A stretch of 8,141 nucleotides of DNA from the NCBI GenBank assembly GCA_949286815.1, contig CASEEB010000117.1, positions 1-8,141 on the forward strand. Reading direction: 5' to 3'. Position numbers and translations under genes: made by a program. The notes below the pieces were generated by a model. It made no database searches, had not been told where the DNA came from, and worked only from the letters and a program-made list of their open reading frames with translations. The DNA is from an uncultured Eubacteriales bacterium (lineage in GTDB: Bacteria; Bacillota; Clostridia; Oscillospirales; CAG-272). Below, piece by piece: positions 5,055-8,141 of this stretch. How positions within the stretch are numbered: the stretch's first letter is position 1; each line of letters opens with the position of its first letter.

Positions 5055-5810
5055 ATGAATATCAAGTGGGATGCCGACAAATACTCAAAAAATTTTGCTT
5101 TTGTGCACCGGTACGGAAATGACGTGGCTGAACTTATTGACTGTAAGCCCGGCGGAACGGTGGTCGATTTAGGCTGCGGTAACGGAGCGCTGACGAATAT
5201 AATAAAAAATAAGGGATATAAGGTGATAGGAATAGACGCCTCGGACGAACTTCTGGACTTGGCGAGGAGCAATTACCCTGATATTGATTTTATACAGGCA
5301 GACGCCACGTCTTTTTCATTAAAGCAACCCGCGGACGTTGTCTTTTCCAATGCGGTGTTTCATTGGATTGACAAGGAAAAACAGCCCTTAATGCTGGATT
5401 GTGTAAACAGGGCGCTCAAAGAAAACGGGCAGTTTGTTTTTGAGTTTGGAGGACAGGGAAATAACGCGCTTATTCACGGGGCTTTGGATGACGCGTTTAA
5501 CAAATACGGCTACAGTTATAAATGTCCGTTTTATTTTCCGAGTATCGGTGAATATGCCTCTATGCTTGAGCGCGCGGGTTTTTTGGTGAAGTATGCTGTA
5601 TTGTTTGAAAGACCCACGGAATTGACGGGAGAGTGCGGACTGAAGGATTGGATAAATATGTTTGTGAAAAGACCTTTTGAAGATACGGAAATAAAAAATA
5701 AAGAAGAAATTATTGATACCGCGGTAGAAAGTCTGAAAAAGGATCTGTACAAAGACGGAAAATGGTATGCCGATTATGTAAGGATACGCATGACAGCGTA
5801 TAAAACTTAA
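5055..5810 (+). CDS. Class I SAM-dependent methyltransferase, trans-aconitate methyltransferase-like
   Basis: The 251-residue protein matches in length and plan the Tam-like methyltransferases common in Firmicutes. Motif I, VVDLGCGNGAL (36-46), binds SAM. Asp61 in VIGIDAS would contact the SAM ribose. ADAT (82-85) follows in motif II. VFSNAVFHWIDKEKQ (96-110) is the post-motif segment typical of Tam relatives, and FVFEFGGQGNNALIH (127-141) and PFYFPSIGEYASMLERAGF (158-176) are family-typical. E. coli Tam methylates trans-aconitate, which relieves aconitase inhibition. Whether this clostridial branch shares that substrate is not known, so I give no symbol. The ATG at 5055 follows GAGGA (5040-5044) at 10 bp. 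The gene is monocistronic, with an unusual leader upstream and a shared terminator downstream. Confidence 0.88.
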   Translation: MNIKWDADKYSKNFAFVHRYGNDVAELIDCKPGGTVVDLGCGNGALTNIIKNKGYKVIGIDASDELLDLARSNYPDIDFIQADATSFSLKQPADVVFSNAVFHWIDKEKQPLMLDCVNRALKENGQFVFEFGGQGNNALIHGALDDAFNKYGYSYKCPFYFPSIGEYASMLERAGFLVKYAVLFERPTELTGECGLKDWINMFVKRPFEDTEIKNKEEIIDTAVESLKKDLYKDGKWYADYVRIRMTAYKT

Positions 5811-5829
5811 TTTTGACAGTCGCTTACAC
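5807..5829 (+). repeat. Short 3'-flank repeat, copy 2
   Basis: TTAATTTTGACAGTCG then CTTACAC starts inside the methyltransferase stop codon region. It corresponds to the element after recX at 3770-3793. Confidence 0.55.
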
Positions 5830-5832
5830 TTC

Positions 5833-5861
5833 ATACTCAAAATTTTTTAATTGCTGAGTAT
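5833..5861 (+). repeat. Weak inverted repeat after the methyltransferase
   Basis: The 7-bp arms ATACTCA/TGAGTAT enclose an AT-rich 15-nt loop, with ATTTTTG a few bases later. This could be a weak first terminator. The strong terminator lies further downstream. Confidence 0.3.
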
Positions 5862-5964
5862 TCGATTTTTGTTCAATGACTTGTGCGGGAACTATATGTA
5901 TGTTTTTATCTGAATATATGTTTTTTGTTGTCATTTCTGTTCATTTAGTTTGCAAATAATAAAT

Positions 5965-6023
5965 CCCCTTGGCGCGGACTGAAATCTTTTGTTTTTTCAG
6001 TTTCCGCGCTAAGGAGATTTTTT
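5965..6023. terminator. Long bidirectional terminator between convergent genes
   Basis: Arms at 5965-5984 and 5995-6016 pair over about 20 bp (CCTTGGCGCGGA against TCCGCGCTAAGG, then CTGAAA against TTTCAG), with a two-base bulge, a 10-nt loop and some wobble or mismatch. On the plus strand ATTTTTTA follows (T-run 6018-6023); on the minus strand GGGATTTATTT follows. It ends both the methyltransferase and the htrA-like gene. Confidence 0.88.
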
Positions 6024-6049
6024 AATCCTATATCTGTATTTATGGGTTT

Positions 6050-7525
6050 TTATTCCTCTGTACCGAGTATAATGTTTCTTTGAATATATTTCCCGTCTCT
6101 GTATGCCGTGACGCTTACGGTATCTCCGCCGTTTTTCTGATTTATTATTGAAGATAAATCGTAAATTGTGTAAATTGCCGAGCCGTCAATTTCGGTTATT
6201 ATGTCTCCGACCTGTAGCTTGTTTTTTGCGTCCAGGCCGTCGGTCAGTTCAACGACGTAAACTCCGGTTACGTCAGCGAAAAAGGTGGTGTCGGGATTAT
6301 TCTCGGCATAATCTTGGCTTACGACAACGACACGGTCGCCGTCAAGCCGATAATATATATTTTCATTTACAGTAACCCCGACAATGCCTACAAGAGGTCT
6401 TCCCGAAGAAACCGATGAATCAAAATCACGTCCTTCAATTATCGCCGAAATGATTTCGAGCGCGCCGTCCGAAGGAATTGCGAAGCCCATACCGACGTAA
6501 TCGTCCGCGAGTTTCAACGTGACGATTCCGATGACCTCGCAGCGTGAATTTATAAGGGGACCGCCCGAATTTCCGGGATTTACCGAAACGTCTGTCTGTA
6601 TGACGTTCATCCTCTTTTCAAGAGTTCCGTAATCGTCATATATATTTACCGTACGCTCCACGCAGGATATAACGCCCGCGGTAACCGTCCATCCGAAATC
6701 CGCTCCGGCGGGAGAACCGACCGCGTAAACCTTTTCGCCCAAGGCGCAGTCGGAAGATTTTCCGAATGTTGCCGCGGCAAGGTTGTCTGCTTCTATTTTA
6801 AGCACGGCAAGATCGTCTTTTTCACTGTATCCGATAATCTCTGTATTATATCTTTTTCCGCTGTAAAGGGTTGTATATATGTGTACCGCGTCTTCAATCA
6901 CGTGATAGTTGGTAGCGATATACCCGTCTTCGGTCAGAATAATTCCGCTTCCGGTCCCGGTTCCGGTGGGGGTTGTGGTTTGTATGACCACCGTTGAATT
7001 TTTGAAATTTTCAAGCGCTTCCGAACTGGCAGAGCCGTTTTCCGGGGAAGTGGGACCCAAATCGGAAACGGTTATGTTTACATATGTTTTTCCGAACTCT
7101 CCGTCAGGACCGGTTATTAATGTGTCGGTTATCAGTGAGACGGCAAGCGCGACAAATGCCACAAGAAAAACACCTGCCATAATTATCGCGAACAAGGCGC
7201 CGCCCGATAACTTTTTCTTCTTTTTAACGCCCGCGTTAACGCTCGCGTCCGCGGAGACACTGTCATTTTTCTGATTGTCTGTCCAATTCCATCTGAAAGC
7301 GTATTCGGCAGGCTGAGGTTCGGACTCGTTATTTTTCTGTCCGTCCTCGGCGGGTTCGCCTTCATCTCTTTGCTCCGAATTTTGTCCGGGGGTATTATTC
7401 GCTTCGTCCGATGGATCGGGATTTGATTTTTGCTCCGGGTTGTCTCTGTTTATATTGCTCATGTTTGAATCTTTATCGGAATCGTCATTATTTGGCGTAT
7501 TTGACTTATAATCATTATTTTCCAT
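6050..7525 (-). CDS. Membrane-anchored HtrA/DegP-like trypsin-type serine protease with PDZ domain
   Basis: This is a surface quality-control protease of the HtrA family, 491 residues. Residues 1-100 are a very polar, Asn/Asp/Glu-rich, probably disordered cytoplasmic part with a YAFRWNW patch at 75-81. Five lysines (101-105) precede one membrane span (about 108-132), which places the protease outside the cell. The trypsin-like domain (about 170-365) has the full triad: His208 in NYHVIEDA, Asp238 in DDLAVLKI and Ser320 in VNPGNSGGPLI. A PDZ domain fills the C-terminus (about 378-488), with KLQVGDIITEIDG at 436-448 as its best-conserved part. The ATG at 7523-7525 follows GAGGTG (minus strand, 7531-7536). 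The gene lies 124 bp downstream of a response regulator gene on the same strand. No convincing promoter is seen in that gap, so read-through is likely. Such pairing suggests envelope-stress control, which is inference. Confidence 0.93.
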   Translation of the reverse strand: MENNDYKSNTPNNDDSDKDSNMSNINRDNPEQKSNPDPSDEANNTPGQNSEQRDEGEPAEDGQKNNESEPQPAEYAFRWNWTDNQKNDSVSADASVNAGVKKKKKLSGGALFAIIMAGVFLVAFVALAVSLITDTLITGPDGEFGKTYVNITVSDLGPTSPENGSASSEALENFKNSTVVIQTTTPTGTGTGSGIILTEDGYIATNYHVIEDAVHIYTTLYSGKRYNTEIIGYSEKDDLAVLKIEADNLAAATFGKSSDCALGEKVYAVGSPAGADFGWTVTAGVISCVERTVNIYDDYGTLEKRMNVIQTDVSVNPGNSGGPLINSRCEVIGIVTLKLADDYVGMGFAIPSDGALEIISAIIEGRDFDSSVSSGRPLVGIVGVTVNENIYYRLDGDRVVVVSQDYAENNPDTTFFADVTGVYVVELTDGLDAKNKLQVGDIITEIDGSAIYTIYDLSSIINQKNGGDTVSVTAYRDGKYIQRNIILGTEE

Positions 7526-7649
7526 TCTGGCACCTCGTAATTCTATTTCTCATTCTATACCGATCAGTGAGCAATTTATTCTTAAAACAAATAATAAACG
7601 AAATTGACGCACAATTAACAGACTGAAAGATTTTACGGCTTTTTATAAT

Positions 7650-8141
7650 TTAACCGAGGAGTTCAAACTTGTATCCTACACCCCATACTGTTTTGAGTAC
7701 CCATTTGTCCGACGCTCCCTCAAGTTTTTCACGCAGACGCTTAATGTGAACGTCCACCGTGCGGGAGTCGCCCAGATAATCGAAGCCCCAGACCTTGTCA
7801 AGCAGTTGGTCGCGTGTAAAAACACGGTTGTAGTTTGAGGCGAGGAAATAAAGCAGTTCAAGCTCTTTCGGCGGAATATCAATTGATTTGCCCTTTAGCT
7901 TCAGCTCATATTTCTGAAGACTTATCTCTATGTTTTCAAACTTAATCACTTCATCGTCGGTGGGAGTCACATGTGTCTGGCAGCGGCGCAGCACGGCTTT
8001 GACACGGGCGGACAGTTCCTTTAAGTCAAACGGCTTGACCACATAATCGTCCGCACCCAACTCAAGCCCCAAAACCTTGTCAAAAACTTCGCTTTTCGCA
8101 CTTACCATTATGATAGGCTTTGCGGACATTTCACGTATCTC
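7650..8141 (-). CDS. OmpR/PhoB-family response regulator (partial, N-terminus off window)
   Basis: The DNA-binding partner of a two-component system. The frame is open to the right edge; 163 codons are visible, and about the first 70 residues, including the phospho-acceptor Asp, are missing. The visible part opens with EIREMSAKPIIMVSAKSE, the beta-4 strand with the conserved Ser of the receiver. GLELGADDYVVKPFDLKELSARVKAVLRR follows, with the conserved Lys of the KPF motif. A winged-helix effector domain comes next, from about IKFENIEISL to the end. It includes PPKELELLYFLASNYNRVFTRDQLLDKVWGF, the recognition helix in SRTVDVHIKRLREKL, and the terminal hairpin WVLKTVWGVGYKFE. A methionine inside the receiver (8127-8129) is not the start. 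No kinase gene follows it here; htrA does. The subfamily (PhoP-, VicR- or other) cannot be settled. Confidence 0.95.
   Translation of the reverse strand, partial: EIREMSAKPIIMVSAKSEVFDKVLGLELGADDYVVKPFDLKELSARVKAVLRRCQTHVTPTDDEVIKFENIEISLQKYELKLKGKSIDIPPKELELLYFLASNYNRVFTRDQLLDKVWGFDYLGDSRTVDVHIKRLREKLEGASDKWVLKTVWGVGYKFELLG

Noticed and set aside
5594..5601. Further TGCTGTAT copy
   Set aside because: It lies inside the methyltransferase coding region (Tyr-Ala-Val-Leu codons) and matches only half of the dyad. Codon content explains it.

Overview
The window looks like chromosomal core DNA from a Gram-positive member of the Clostridia, probably an uncultured Ruminococcaceae/Oscillospiraceae-type gut or rumen bacterium. 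The signs are a recA-recX pair, strong purine-rich ribosome binding sites, sigma-A promoters with perfect TTGACA/TATAAT boxes at 17-bp spacing, AT-rich intergenic DNA, a Gram-positive HtrA-type protease and a lipoprotein signal. The clade is inferred from protein style, not from a search.

Layout. Positions 1-1542 hold a leftward pair: asd (aspartate-semialdehyde dehydrogenase, archaeal/fungal-like class) followed 33 bp downstream by the start of a carbohydrate-binding family 9-like protein that runs off the left edge. A 405-bp divergent region (1543-1947) separates asd from the rightward recA-recX operon (1948-3754), with one perfect-consensus promoter on each strand. A hairpin terminator after recX is followed by another perfect promoter and a long leader for a small unrecognised lipoprotein (4103-4549), which has its own terminator. 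About 500 bp of mostly non-coding DNA (4550-5054) follows. It contains a family of repeated dyad sites just in front of a Tam-like SAM-dependent methyltransferase (5055-5810). A long bidirectional terminator (5965-6023) closes this gene and the convergent leftward htrA-like protease gene (6050-7525). At the right edge lies the C-terminal part of an OmpR-family response regulator (7650 to the edge), upstream of htrA on the same strand.

How the parts fit. asd feeds lysine, diaminopimelate, threonine and methionine synthesis. recA-recX is the recombinase with its modulator, translationally coupled by an 8-bp overlap. The response regulator and membrane-anchored HtrA suggest an envelope-stress module, although no kinase gene is visible.

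I see no mobile element, CRISPR array, tRNA or rRNA. The least explained parts are: (i) the cluster of TGCTGTATACAGCA-like sites in the methyltransferase leader, (ii) a promoter-leader module shared by recA and the lipoprotein gene, (iii) a near-identical short repeat just after the stop codons of recX and the methyltransferase, and (iv) an unusually cysteine-rich RecX.
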